Positions 8,265-17,706 of a stretch of 64,000 nucleotides of DNA are shown piece after piece. The notes beneath the pieces are model-generated. The model saw only the letters and a list, made by a program, of their open reading frames with translations, did no database searches and was not told the DNA's origin. Source of the stretch: Saprospiraceae bacterium (GTDB lineage: Bacteria; Bacteroidota; Bacteroidia; Chitinophagales; Saprospiraceae). Position numbers and translations under genes: made by a program. The stretch is taken from contig JANQLV010000041.1 in assembly GCA_028280415.1 (NCBI GenBank), forward strand, positions 88,786-152,785, in the 5' to 3' direction. Every line of letters starts with the position of its first letter. Position 1 is the stretch's first letter.

Positions 8265-9716
8265 TTATAAAAGCATTCGAACCTTGGCAAGCAGCCAGTC
8301 TTTTTCAGTCAGTAAAGCAGTCTGCTCTATTTTATATAAGAGCTTTTGGAGTCTTTCCGGGGAGTGAATGGTTCGCGGATTTCGCAATTGTCGAAGAATA
8401 TTAATAAAATGATTATTACTGGCTCGTTTTGAATCCAGAATTTGTTTTTTCGAAAGCCGAAAAACATAAACTTTAAATGCATCAATTTTAGAATCCAGTA
8501 ATTCTGATTTCGTCTCGTAATAAATTTTCAATTCCATTCGCCTGGCAGCAATTTTATAATAAATATCTTCATATTGATCCACTAATAAAGTCATTGCCTG
8601 AGTATATTTTTCAATAGCAAAGTAGTAGGAAGCAAGGTTGTAATTAAACACATCCTGAGGTGTTTTAGTACCTTCAATTTTATGCTTGTATTCTTTCAGA
8701 AAATTAAACACCCAATCATAAGCTTTTACTCGTAAGCCCATAGTAACTATATTTTTTAAAACACTTGGCAGAATCCCCTGATCAAAGTTTAAATAGCCTT
8801 CTTCAAGATGAGCCCGGTGAATATTAAAAAGTTCTTCGAGTAAATGTTTGGCACCATCGTTATGCTCTTTAATAATAAAATTTCTCAACAAACCGTAGAG
8901 GACCTTAAGTGCACTTACCGGAATATTTGATTTATGATTTTCAATTAATTCCTTTAAGATCCAATAGCCTTTTTCGCCGTCTTTCTCATCCTTAAGCAAT
9001 TCGTAAGTGTAATAATAAATTTCTACCAGAGGGATATCCAGTAATCCCTGTTTTTCGTATAGAGGCTTAAGGGTATCCAAAAACTCCATAATATCCGGCA
9101 TTTCCAGAGGCTTTTGGTAGCGATGCAGGGACAAGAGGAAACAGGCTTGTTCCAGTTTTTTCAAAAGATAAAAAGCATCCAGCGGGCGAAAAGCAGCTTG
9201 ATAATCCAATTTGGATTTCTTGTTGTACTGTATCAAATATTGTTGAACGATCTCATCACTGAGTAAAAAATGATTATAGTAATATTGGCTACCGCGCAAA
9301 GGACAGGCTGCTAATTTCTTTTTGGCTTTTTCAAGATAGTGCCCCAGGGATTTATATTCCGCCTTTCGTTTAAAGAATTTTATCAGTGCCAGAGTTTCCT
9401 GAAAACCTTCTTCTTCAACTTCATTAAAATGAATGTAAATAAAATGATGGATATCTTTTAATAATGCCGACATCAATTTGTCCATTTTCCCAATGGTCAT
9501 TTTTTTATTGGGAAAGAGTTTTTTGAAGATTTTCTCTTTTTTTAGATCAGGATGTTCCCAGTTTCCATAATAGGTCATTATATATTGAAAGAGGGCACTC
9601 CGGGTTCGTTGATTGGCTTCTGAAACAAAATAGGGAGATTTTAAAAAATCACTAAGTATATAAAGTTCCTCTCTCGAAAATAGCTTAAGGGTATATAATA
9701 ATTTGCTTTTCTGCAT
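8265..9716 (-). CDS. Large helical protein of unknown function
   Basis: 483 residues, almost wholly alpha-helical and Lys/Leu/Tyr-rich, with no signal peptide or membrane span. The N-terminus (SREELYILSDFLKSPYF) and regular 30-40-residue helical pairs suggest a TPR-like or helical-repeat scaffold. I recall similar proteins as a paralogous family of unknown role in Lewinella-type Saprospiria, but cannot verify that here. It stands alone between T9SS-tailed protein genes. Function is unassigned. Confidence 0.7.
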   Translation of the reverse strand: MQKSKLLYTLKLFSREELYILSDFLKSPYFVSEANQRTRSALFQYIMTYYGNWEHPDLKKEKIFKKLFPNKKMTIGKMDKLMSALLKDIHHFIYIHFNEVEEEGFQETLALIKFFKRKAEYKSLGHYLEKAKKKLAACPLRGSQYYYNHFLLSDEIVQQYLIQYNKKSKLDYQAAFRPLDAFYLLKKLEQACFLLSLHRYQKPLEMPDIMEFLDTLKPLYEKQGLLDIPLVEIYYYTYELLKDEKDGEKGYWILKELIENHKSNIPVSALKVLYGLLRNFIIKEHNDGAKHLLEELFNIHRAHLEEGYLNFDQGILPSVLKNIVTMGLRVKAYDWVFNFLKEYKHKIEGTKTPQDVFNYNLASYYFAIEKYTQAMTLLVDQYEDIYYKIAARRMELKIYYETKSELLDSKIDAFKVYVFRLSKKQILDSKRASNNHFINILRQLRNPRTIHSPERLQKLLYKIEQTALLTEKDWLLAKVRMLL

Positions 9717-10115
9717 AGTGTCGTAAAATAATCAACAATGGAAAACTATGCTAAAAATGTAATAAAATTTATCGGCGCGAATACACTATATTAGCCAAGA
9801 GAACTTGTTTAAATTTCATACCCCGGACTGCCAAGCGCATTACTGCTGGCTGGTCGGCAAATTTCGGAATTTGGACCTCGGTTTTCCAATTCCATACTTA
9901 AGTTATAGAATTGAAAATGCCTTTTTTCAGAAACGAAAATTGTTTTTTTGCTGTTAAAGCGATTTTTAAACGTACTCTCTTCTCCATAATAAATTTCCAA
10001 TTATCCAGGCTATGAAGGCGTAGTACTGCTTGACCCAAGCATAGGTGCTTTTCATTATCTTGATCGAAGATCGGGCAGCTACTTGTTTTAACTAAGATAT
10101 TTTTTTATTTATTCA
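9717..10115. other. Divergent intergenic region
   Basis: 399 bp between the divergently transcribed helical protein gene and the next T9SS-tailed protein gene. A 63-codon minus-strand frame (9809-10000) is open but has no recognisable features and atypical composition, so I do not call it. No clear promoter consensus was found. Confidence 0.4.
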
Positions 10116-10127
10116 ATGCATATAAAA

Positions 10128-11018
10128 ATGAAACGATCCTCAAATCTTAACTTGTTCTTATTATTAATGTTTTGTCTGCCAATAATCGCCACGGGCCAAA
10201 AGAATTTTGAAGCCAAAAATATTACCCAGGACAGCTTGTCTTCTCTGGAAAATCAAATCCGCGACTATTATAACACAGAACTCAATGAATACACAGATAT
10301 TCTCGATGTAGAAGATGCCATCGATGAAATAATTGATCTCATGAATTTATTATTTATAATACCCGTAGATGATTCCTGTTACGAAGGGAAAATTGAAGAT
10401 ATATTTGTAGGTAGTAGTGGCGGAAATTCTCTCGATGTCGTTTGGGAAGAAGGAGATAATGTGGATGCTTATTTCGGGGCTTATATCGACCTCAGATTAA
10501 ATCGTATCAGGCCTTTTAGCTATAACCAGAGCAGACAGTCGAATAGCGTTGGTGTAGAAGTACCTGATTATATTGATAAAAAATTCTTTGCCTTTAATGG
10601 TCGTTGTGGTATGGATGTTCAGTCTTCTTATTATATCATCATTATTGAAAAAGATCTCGATTTCAATTTTATGGCAAATAGTGGAAACAATCCGGAATCC
10701 GAAGAAGGAGAATCTGTTCCTTCGGGCGGCAGTGGCGCCAGCGCTGTTGCACTTCCGGCTCAATTAAGTGTTTTTCCGAATCCGCTAAGCAGGGATATTT
10801 GTCGTTTGGAATTCTCTCTTGACAAAAAGCAGCAGGTTTCAGCTTATATCGTCAATAGTAGCGGCAAACTGGTACATTCTATTTTAAGCGATCAGTTATT
10901 TGAACGCGGTACATATCGATATGATCTAAATCTGGAGCGGCTTGGCCCGGGAATGTACTTTATTATTTTGGAATGTGATGCAGGGTACAAGGTAGAGAAA
11001 TTGGTTCTGCAAAAATAG
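10128..11018 (+). CDS. Secreted protein with T9SS type A sorting domain
   Basis: 296 residues from ATG 10128, which directly begins a good signal peptide (MKRSSNLNLFLLLMFCLPII, cleavage near ATGQ). The alternative ATG at 10116 adds four residues. The acidic middle region is not recognised. A Gly/Ser linker (GGSGASA) precedes the sorting domain, which starts at LSVFPNPLSRD and ends KVEKLVLQK. A few aromatic-rich strands in the middle suggest a beta domain. No neighbour indicates the substrate. Confidence 0.75.
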   Translation: MKRSSNLNLFLLLMFCLPIIATGQKNFEAKNITQDSLSSLENQIRDYYNTELNEYTDILDVEDAIDEIIDLMNLLFIIPVDDSCYEGKIEDIFVGSSGGNSLDVVWEEGDNVDAYFGAYIDLRLNRIRPFSYNQSRQSNSVGVEVPDYIDKKFFAFNGRCGMDVQSSYYIIIIEKDLDFNFMANSGNNPESEEGESVPSGGSGASAVALPAQLSVFPNPLSRDICRLEFSLDKKQQVSAYIVNSSGKLVHSILSDQLFERGTYRYDLNLERLGPGMYFIILECDAGYKVEKLVLQK

Positions 11019-11088
11019 CAGCCTTTCAAATCTTCACCTGTCGATAAAGTTTGGTCAAATCTGTAAACTGCTTTATCTTACGAACCAT

Positions 11089-13170
11089 ATGGCAAACAGA
11101 TTTCAAACGACCTTACAGAATCTACCACAAATCATCAAGTATATTTTGGTACTGTTGGTAGTGGTATTTATCAGTTATCTATTTCCGAATAATACAAAAT
11201 TCAAGTATAATTTTGAAAAAGGACAAACCTGGCGATACGAAGATTTAGTCGCTCCTTTTGATTTTCCGATCATGAAACCAGCTCATGAGCTAAATCAGGA
11301 GCTGGAATTAATCAAAAAGGATTTTAGTCCTTATTATGAAGTGAATCTCGATGTAGCGCGTAATACCAAGCAAAGCTTCCGAGAGGAATTTTCCAAGCAA
11401 CTGAATATTGACAATTCCGAGGGGGTTTACACCGATGTTCCCCGTAATCCGGATAAGTACCTGAATTACGGCTTACTGTTAATCGACCGGCTGTACGACC
11501 GGGGTTTTATTCAACTGGATCAACAACACGAGCAATCAGCGGATAATTTTGTCATAAATCTTAGAAAAGGAAATACAACGACCCAAAGAACGCTGCAAAG
11601 TTTTATCGATCCGGAGAAGGTTGACTTAATAATCACAGATTCCTTATTTAATAATGGATTGAAAGAGGCGGAATTTCTAATCCCTTTGTTGCAGGGGAAA
11701 TTTATAAATAACATTTTTTATTCCTCCGACCTAACCAACAAGTTTTTGGAGGATCAATTACAATCGATATCCCCTTCCTATGGTTTGGTACGTCAGGATG
11801 AACTCATCATCAAACAAGATGGGATCGTAACGGATGAAATTTATCAAAAACTCTTGTCTTATCAAGTCAAATACGAAGAAGAAGTCAGTTCCAAAAAATC
11901 ACATTGGGGCGTATTTATCGGTTATTTTCTGTTGACCAGTTTGATCGTAGGTGTCTTCTTGCTTTTTCTAAAATATCATGCAGAAAAAGTATTTCAGAGC
12001 TTTAGCCGCTTATTGTTCATGTTGATGTGGTTAATGCTGTATAGCTACCTGGTGTATGTAGTAGAACAAAACAGTAGTTTGAGTACCTACATGATTCCTT
12101 TCTGTATTGTTCCGATTATTGTAAAAATCTTTTTCAATGACCGCTTAGCGCTTTTTACCCATATTGTAGTGGTATTGATTGCCAGCTTTTTATCTTCTCT
12201 TGGTTACGAATTTACTTTTCTACAGATACTGGCCGGGATCGTGGCAATACTGGCGAATATCGAAGTAAGGAACTGGACGAGGTTCTTTTCATCAATGTTG
12301 TTCATCTTTGCAGCCTATGCGCTGGGCTATTTGGGGCTTTCCCTGATCAAGGAGGGAAGTTTTGCGACAATTGACTGGTCGGTGTATACCTGGATATTCC
12401 TCAATGTCTTTCTGACCCTCCTGGCCTATCCTTTGATACCGCTTTTAGAACGTGTATTCGGCTTTACTTCATCTATAACTTTAGTTGAACTATCGGACAT
12501 GAACCGCCCCTTGCTCAAGGACTTATCACTGAAAGCTCCGGGAACCATGCAGCATTCATTACAGGTAGCCAATCTAGCCGAAGCGGCAGCAGATAAAATT
12601 GGAGCAGATCAGTTACTGGTCAAAGTAGCAGCGCTTTATCACGATATCGGCAAAACCCTGCAACCACAATATTTTATCGAAAACCTCAGTGGAGAAAGCC
12701 CGCATAATCAACTTTCCAATTTTGAAAGTGCCAAAGTAATCATCGGTCATGTTACCGAAGGCATAAAAATGGCAAAGAAAGCCGGTTTACCAGAGGTTTT
12801 GATTGATTTTATTCGCACCCACCACGGTACTACCCGCGTTGAATATTTTTATAGAAAACAGTTAAAAGATTTTCCGGATCAGGAGTTTGATGCCTCCCTA
12901 TTCAGATATCCAGGCCCCAGACCAAGCAGTAAGGAGCAAACCATCCTGATGATGGCCGATTCGATTGAAGCCGCTTGTAAGAGTTTAAAAAACCCTACTT
13001 CCGATGATATTGATCAATTCGTTGACAAGATCGTAGCGGGCAAAATTACTTCCGGACAATTTGTTAATTCCGAATTAACCTTTGAAGAGTTGGGAAAATG
13101 TATTTTCGAATTCAAGAAAATGCTAAAGAGTATTCATCATGTTCGTATTGAATACCCGGAGGAACGTTAA
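11089..13170 (+). CDS. 7TM-HD family phosphohydrolase, PgpH-like
   Basis: 693 residues in the order of the 7TM receptor with intracellular HD domain family. An N-terminal span (about 15-35) precedes a 230-residue extracytoplasmic domain, a block of about seven spans (~275-460), and a C-terminal HD domain. The metal-binding HD pair is H518-D519 in YHDIGKT, with the flanking MQHSLQVANLAEAAA and TRPSS/HHGT-type motifs intact. Characterised relatives (PgpH) hydrolyse c-di-AMP, so a signalling role at the inner membrane is likely; the nucleotide is inferred. Transcription ends only 24 bp from the stop of the convergent gene. Confidence 0.88.
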   Translation: MANRFQTTLQNLPQIIKYILVLLVVVFISYLFPNNTKFKYNFEKGQTWRYEDLVAPFDFPIMKPAHELNQELELIKKDFSPYYEVNLDVARNTKQSFREEFSKQLNIDNSEGVYTDVPRNPDKYLNYGLLLIDRLYDRGFIQLDQQHEQSADNFVINLRKGNTTTQRTLQSFIDPEKVDLIITDSLFNNGLKEAEFLIPLLQGKFINNIFYSSDLTNKFLEDQLQSISPSYGLVRQDELIIKQDGIVTDEIYQKLLSYQVKYEEEVSSKKSHWGVFIGYFLLTSLIVGVFLLFLKYHAEKVFQSFSRLLFMLMWLMLYSYLVYVVEQNSSLSTYMIPFCIVPIIVKIFFNDRLALFTHIVVVLIASFLSSLGYEFTFLQILAGIVAILANIEVRNWTRFFSSMLFIFAAYALGYLGLSLIKEGSFATIDWSVYTWIFLNVFLTLLAYPLIPLLERVFGFTSSITLVELSDMNRPLLKDLSLKAPGTMQHSLQVANLAEAAADKIGADQLLVKVAALYHDIGKTLQPQYFIENLSGESPHNQLSNFESAKVIIGHVTEGIKMAKKAGLPEVLIDFIRTHHGTTRVEYFYRKQLKDFPDQEFDASLFRYPGPRPSSKEQTILMMADSIEAACKSLKNPTSDDIDQFVDKIVAGKITSGQFVNSELTFEELGKCIFEFKKMLKSIHHVRIEYPEER

Positions 13171-13194
13171 ACCCGGGGACGTCTTCCTGATTTT

Positions 13195-13704
13195 CTAAAA
13201 ATAAATACCCGGATGTAAACGGACAAGCAATGCGGCAAATACCAGAAGCCGGGTGAGCAAATTTCGATAAAAAACGGAAGCTCTTTGATTCCGGAAATTA
13301 TAAATAAAAAGAATCAGGCTAAAGACAAATAAGATGGCTGCACCAATCAGAGCAATATTGATCAGGCGGGTAGCGTAAAGCCAGTTCTCATAAAAAGCAA
13401 TCAATCCCAAAATCCCCGTAGGAAAGATGAGTCCAACCAGAATGGAGAGTATAATTTCGTTTTTCAGATACTTTTCAACTTTAAACATATACCAGGAAAA
13501 GAGCAAATACATCAGGGAAGCAAGTCCACCTCCTATAATCATCATAGTTGAAGCACCATTAATACCATTGTTTTTCATATATAGACCTATCACGATCAAG
13601 GTTATAGGTATCAGTTCCAGAAGTGAACCTTTAGTCTTGTTCCTGGCTTCTTCCGGTTTTACCACTTCCTCAAAATCCAAAGGTTTTTTATTAGAGTCAG
13701 ACAT
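13195..13704 (-). CDS. Small multi-span membrane protein, unknown function
   Basis: 169 residues from the ATG at 13704, which overlaps the stop of the upstream RNA methyltransferase gene by 8 bp (translational coupling). A longer frame to 13770 would add 22 residues but would overlap that gene by 74 bp, so the shorter start is preferred. A soluble acidic N-terminus (LDFEEVVKPEEARNK) precedes four or five hydrophobic spans. No family is recognised. Confidence 0.65.
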   Translation of the reverse strand: MSDSNKKPLDFEEVVKPEEARNKTKGSLLELIPITLIVIGLYMKNNGINGASTMMIIGGGLASLMYLLFSWYMFKVEKYLKNEIILSILVGLIFPTGILGLIAFYENWLYATRLINIALIGAAILFVFSLILFIYNFRNQRASVFYRNLLTRLLVFAALLVRLHPGIYF

Positions 13705-14473
13705 TGGCTTGTTTTTGAGTATGAAAGTTACGAAAAGTGGCGCAGACAATTCCGGTAGCCACTGCAGCATTCAGGGATTCAGCACCACCATCGGGATGCG
13801 CAGGAATAGCAATTGGCTGTGTAATATGCTTTCTGATTTCAGGAGCAATCCCTTTACCTTCACTGCCAATCACAATCAGGCCATTTTCCGAAAGCCTCGT
13901 TTTAAATACATTCTCTCCTTCTAAAACTGTTCCGTAAACCGGAAGTTGCGGATGCCCGGCTTTTAAGCTATCAAAAGCGATTTTGCAGACCTTTACACGC
14001 AAAAATGCTCCCATAGTCGCTTGAATAACTTTAGGATTGTACAAATCCGCAGAGTCCGTAGAACAGAAAACATTTTTAATACCGAACCAGTCCGCTATCC
14101 TCAGAATCGTACCGAAATTACCAGGGTCCTGAATCCGATCCAGATAGAGGGATAAGCCATCTTTTGCCTGAATAGTATCGGCAGAAGATAGTTGTTGGGC
14201 GATGATTAAAACTTCAGGGGCCGTTTTTAAACTGGAAATTTGAGCCAGCTCCTGTGGCTTCGCAAGCAGTATTTGCGCTTGAAAGGGATGCAGAATATGC
14301 TCAAATTCATGTGCCCAGTTTTCACTGCAAATTATGTTTTCAATTTCAACAGCTTGGGACTTTAACATTTCGAGCACAATCTTCTCCCCTTCTACAACAA
14401 AATTATTATACTTTTGCCGAAACTTTTTAAGTTTGAGTGATCGCAGGTATTTAATCTTGTTTTTGGATAACAT
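13697..14473 (-). CDS. TrmH/SpoU family RNA 2'-O-methyltransferase
   Basis: 258 residues with an N-terminal substrate-binding domain (FVVEGEKIVLEML) and a C-terminal SPOUT knot. The three SpoU motifs are present: DRIQDPGNFGTILR at 112-125, IGSEGKGI at 202-209 and ESLNAAVA at 232-239. It methylates ribose 2'-O in rRNA or tRNA using S-adenosylmethionine; the target base is not predictable. It is cotranscribed and overlaps by 8 bp with the small membrane protein gene downstream. Confidence 0.92.
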   Translation of the reverse strand: MLSKNKIKYLRSLKLKKFRQKYNNFVVEGEKIVLEMLKSQAVEIENIICSENWAHEFEHILHPFQAQILLAKPQELAQISSLKTAPEVLIIAQQLSSADTIQAKDGLSLYLDRIQDPGNFGTILRIADWFGIKNVFCSTDSADLYNPKVIQATMGAFLRVKVCKIAFDSLKAGHPQLPVYGTVLEGENVFKTRLSENGLIVIGSEGKGIAPEIRKHITQPIAIPAHPDGGAESLNAAVATGIVCATFRNFHTQKQANV

Positions 14474-14594
14474 TAAGATATTTTTAACGATTGTCAGGCC
14501 ACCAAATGATCAGACAATCCGTCTGTATTATATGGATTCAATTTTTTCATCGAAGGATTGTATTTTTAGTGATCATAATTGACAGCAGCTCCGT

Positions 14595-17024
14595 ATGAAT
14601 TCGTTTATCAACATTTTAAAAAGTGCTTCAAGGTACATAATTTTAGTTACATCCTTACTGCTGTTTCTGGCATCCTGTAATACGCGAAAATTTCTAAAAG
14701 ATGATGAACTCCTCTTACACCAAAATACGATCAAGCTTAGTTCAGAAGGCCCCATCAAAAAAAAGCGTTCCATACAATATGAACTGAAAACGCTTTACAA
14801 ACAAAAACCCAATACCAAATCATTTTTAATCACCAGATCAAATCTGTGGTGGCATTACAAAACGGATAGTCTCAGCAAGCCGAATAAATTTCAAAAGTGG
14901 ATCAAGCGAAGGATTGCCGAACCTCCGGCTATTTATAGGGACGATATTGCCGAAGAAACGGCCCAGACCATGCAATACTATTTGCAAAACAAAGGCTATT
15001 ATAATGCAGAGGTAAGTTATGAAAAGAAAATAAACGAAAAGAAAAAACGCGTTTCCGTAACTTATATAATCACTCCCCATAAGCTTTATACCATCGACAG
15101 TGTAAACTTTTTCAGTCAGGACCCCAATATCCAGCGTATTCTTAATGATTCAGAAGAAGATTCGTTCTTGAAAAAGGGAGAACCAGTCAGCGAAAGCAAT
15201 TATAATAAAGAAGTCAATCGCATTACCAGTACTCTGAAAAATCTCGGTTATGCCTATTTTGACCGAAACTATATCGATAATCTTACCGGAGACAGTATTG
15301 GTTCGAAAGTAAATCTCAACCTGACCATTCTAAACCCGAGAAATAAAGATGGCCATCAGGTTTACCGGATTGGAAAAGTAGTGATTAACCCGGTCTACTA
15401 CCCTTCCAAATTTCAAAGTCCAAAACGGGATACTTTGATTGACGGTTTTCATTACCTGATCAATGAAGAAGGGACTGCCGTTAATCCAAAAAGCATCAAC
15501 AGAGAGATATACCTGCGGGAAGGTGATTTGTATCAGGAGGAAAACTTTAGAAAAACGAATACTCAACTCGGCCGTCTGGCGATTTACAAGTTTATCTCCA
15601 TCAAACCAAGTATCGATAGTTTAAATCCGGGAGTTATCAATTTTGAAATAAGGCTTACGCCTAAAAAGAAAATGGTAATCGGAGGTGATCTGGAACTCAA
15701 TAATTCTAATTATACCAGTCAGGATTTCAACAGTTCACTGATTGGCATTGCCGTGAATCTCAATTTTCAGGATCGAAACTTCAGAAAAAATGCTTCGGTT
15801 CTGGATTTGAAAGCAAGCAATGGAATTGAATTAAATATTGCCGAACCCAGCGATCCTATTTTCTCACTGGACATTCTAACGCAAGCGGACTGGCAGATTC
15901 CCAATTTCGAAGAATTTGCTAAAATGCATTCTTTCGGTCAGTGGATTGGCTTACTCAACAAAAGTTATATGCAGGATTTACGGGAAAAAGGCAGGACCCG
16001 GCTTTCCGCAAGTTATAATCGCCTTTTACTTTTCCAGTTTTATAATTATCATTCTTTGAATGCTTCTTTTGGTTATGATGTACAACGTAATCCCAATAAG
16101 CGAATTACTTATAATCAAATAGGTATCAACTATTTACTTCCGCGATTCGAACCGGAATACCTGATTATTTTAAGGGATAATATTTTCATCCAAAATAGTT
16201 TCACCAGACAACTCTTCACCGGTTTTATCCTAAGAGACCTCAAATATATTTACACCAGTAAATCCAATATTTTCGGAAACTCATGGAAATTCATCGGCGA
16301 TTTTGAATTATCAGGCCTTGAGGTCTATGGCGCCAATAAAATATATAATAAAATCAAAGGAAGTGATTCAGAATTCTTTTTGGGAGATACGGTCAGGTTT
16401 TCTCAATATGTCAGGCTTAACCTTGATTATCGACGATATTTTACCATGGGTAAAAAGCTTACTCTTGCCGGTAAGGTATCCTTTGGCATCGCAAGACCCT
16501 TTGGCTTTACGGAAACCGTACCTTATGTCAAGCAATTTTACGGTGGAGGCCCTTTTGGCAATCGGGCCTGGAGAATCCGGGAGTTAGGCCCCGGAGGTTT
16601 TTATGATCCGGTGATCAATGATCCGAATAGTAATCAGATTTTTTATCAAACCGGTGATCTGAAGCTCGATGCCAATATCGAATTGCGATTCGACGTTTTT
16701 GGAGGTTTAAAATCCGCCATATTCGTAGATGTTGGCAATGTCTGGACCGTCGAAAAAGATACGACACGTCCGGGGTCCCAGTTTAGGTTTACACAAGACC
16801 CCGACGATCCGGCAGCCCGTCCTTTCTACAAGCAACTGGCCTGGGGAGCGGGTATCGGATTTCGCTATGATTTCTCCTACTTTGTTCTGGGCGTTGATCT
16901 GGGGGTTAAGGCTTATACGCCTTACATTGATCCCAGGACCGGTGAGCGAAATTTAATGAAAAGATGGAACAAGCTACAGTTTAGAGATGTAAACCCCAAT
17001 ATCCAGGTAGGATTCCCATTTTAA
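14595..17024 (+). CDS. BamA/TamA family outer-membrane protein with lipoprotein N-terminus
   Basis: 809 residues. The N-terminus has a lipobox (LLFLASCNTRK) with the lipidated Cys at C28. POTRA-like segments follow (for example ITPHKLYTIDSVNFF and the repeated lysine-rich alternating strands to ~330), then a C-terminal beta-barrel ending in a terminal Phe (VGFPF), as outer-membrane proteins do. FGGPFGNRAWRIREL-like and GPGGFYDP segments match the barrel strands near the RGF region of Omp85 proteins. It probably helps insert outer-membrane proteins; the lipid anchor is a known Bacteroidota variant. The stop lies 14 bp from the convergent nth stop. Confidence 0.88.
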   Translation: MNSFINILKSASRYIILVTSLLLFLASCNTRKFLKDDELLLHQNTIKLSSEGPIKKKRSIQYELKTLYKQKPNTKSFLITRSNLWWHYKTDSLSKPNKFQKWIKRRIAEPPAIYRDDIAEETAQTMQYYLQNKGYYNAEVSYEKKINEKKKRVSVTYIITPHKLYTIDSVNFFSQDPNIQRILNDSEEDSFLKKGEPVSESNYNKEVNRITSTLKNLGYAYFDRNYIDNLTGDSIGSKVNLNLTILNPRNKDGHQVYRIGKVVINPVYYPSKFQSPKRDTLIDGFHYLINEEGTAVNPKSINREIYLREGDLYQEENFRKTNTQLGRLAIYKFISIKPSIDSLNPGVINFEIRLTPKKKMVIGGDLELNNSNYTSQDFNSSLIGIAVNLNFQDRNFRKNASVLDLKASNGIELNIAEPSDPIFSLDILTQADWQIPNFEEFAKMHSFGQWIGLLNKSYMQDLREKGRTRLSASYNRLLLFQFYNYHSLNASFGYDVQRNPNKRITYNQIGINYLLPRFEPEYLIILRDNIFIQNSFTRQLFTGFILRDLKYIYTSKSNIFGNSWKFIGDFELSGLEVYGANKIYNKIKGSDSEFFLGDTVRFSQYVRLNLDYRRYFTMGKKLTLAGKVSFGIARPFGFTETVPYVKQFYGGGPFGNRAWRIRELGPGGFYDPVINDPNSNQIFYQTGDLKLDANIELRFDVFGGLKSAIFVDVGNVWTVEKDTTRPGSQFRFTQDPDDPAARPFYKQLAWGAGIGFRYDFSYFVLGVDLGVKAYTPYIDPRTGERNLMKRWNKLQFRDVNPNIQVGFPF

Positions 17025-17038
17025 AGCGTGTTTGAGAT

Positions 17039-17674
17039 TTATTTGAAAAGTTCCCGGCGACCATATTTGCTGCAAATCGGGCAAGCATTGGGATCGTGCC
17101 CTCTGGCCGGGCAATATTCTCTTCCAAAGAAGATAATCTGCAAATGCAATTTATTCCATTTCTCCCTTGGAAATATTCTTTTCAAATCAGCTTCGGTTTT
17201 TTCTACATTTTTACCGGTACTCAATTTCCAGCGATATGCCAGGCGGTGAATATGCGTATCCACGGGAAAAGCAGGCACTCCAAAAGCTTGTGACATAACG
17301 ACCGAAGCTGTTTTGTGCCCAACTCCGGGCAATGCTTCCAGTGCTTCAAAACTTTGAGGAACCTGCCCTTCGTATTTATCAATCAGGATATTGGAAAGAT
17401 CATAAATTGCCTTTGATTTTCGGGGAGAGAGTCCGCAAGGTCGAATAATAGATTTGATCTCTTCTACATCCAGGTTCACCATTTCGAAAGGACTCTCCGC
17501 TTTTTCAAACAAAAAAGGCGTTACCTTATTGACACGTTCATCAGTACACTGAGCCGATAGTAAAACGGCAACCAGTAGCGTATAGGGATCATTATGATCC
17601 AAAGGTATAGGCGTTTCGGGGTATAATTCCTCCAGTATTCTGGCAATATCATCTGCTTTTTCCTGTTTGGTCAT
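17039..17674 (-). CDS. nth: Endonuclease III, altered Fe-S loop
   Basis: 211 residues, normal for Nth, a DNA glycosylase/AP lyase that removes oxidised pyrimidines. The helix-hairpin-helix ALPGVGHKTAS carries the catalytic Lys K121, and VDTHIHR has the catalytic Asp D139. In E. coli the cluster is bound by C-x6-C-x2-C-x5-C. Here only C188, C198 and C201 are present (C-x9-C-x2-C) and the tail SKYGRRELFK contains no fourth Cys. The [4Fe-4S] cluster may be absent or bound differently. Its minus-strand neighbour, the acyl-CoA reductase gene, lies 32 bp upstream. Confidence 0.92.
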   Translation of the reverse strand: MTKQEKADDIARILEELYPETPIPLDHNDPYTLLVAVLLSAQCTDERVNKVTPFLFEKAESPFEMVNLDVEEIKSIIRPCGLSPRKSKAIYDLSNILIDKYEGQVPQSFEALEALPGVGHKTASVVMSQAFGVPAFPVDTHIHRLAYRWKLSTGKNVEKTEADLKRIFPREKWNKLHLQIIFFGREYCPARGHDPNACPICSKYGRRELFK

Positions 17675-17706
17675 TATTTCGTTTTCCTTTTTAAATATTT
17701 ATCGTT

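Noticed and set aside
8161..8367. 68-codon plus-strand frame overlapping the end of the helical protein gene
   Set aside because: It runs antisense into a long well-formed coding region and has a low-complexity Lys/Asn start.
9809..10000. 63-codon minus-strand frame in the spacer between the helical protein gene and a T9SS protein gene
   Set aside because: No recognisable domain, signal or promoter; it lies in a divergent promoter region, where an open frame of this size can arise by chance.
13705..13770. Longer start for the small membrane protein downstream of the SpoU methyltransferase
   Set aside because: It would overlap the upstream gene by 74 bp, while ATG 13704 gives an 8-bp coupled overlap.
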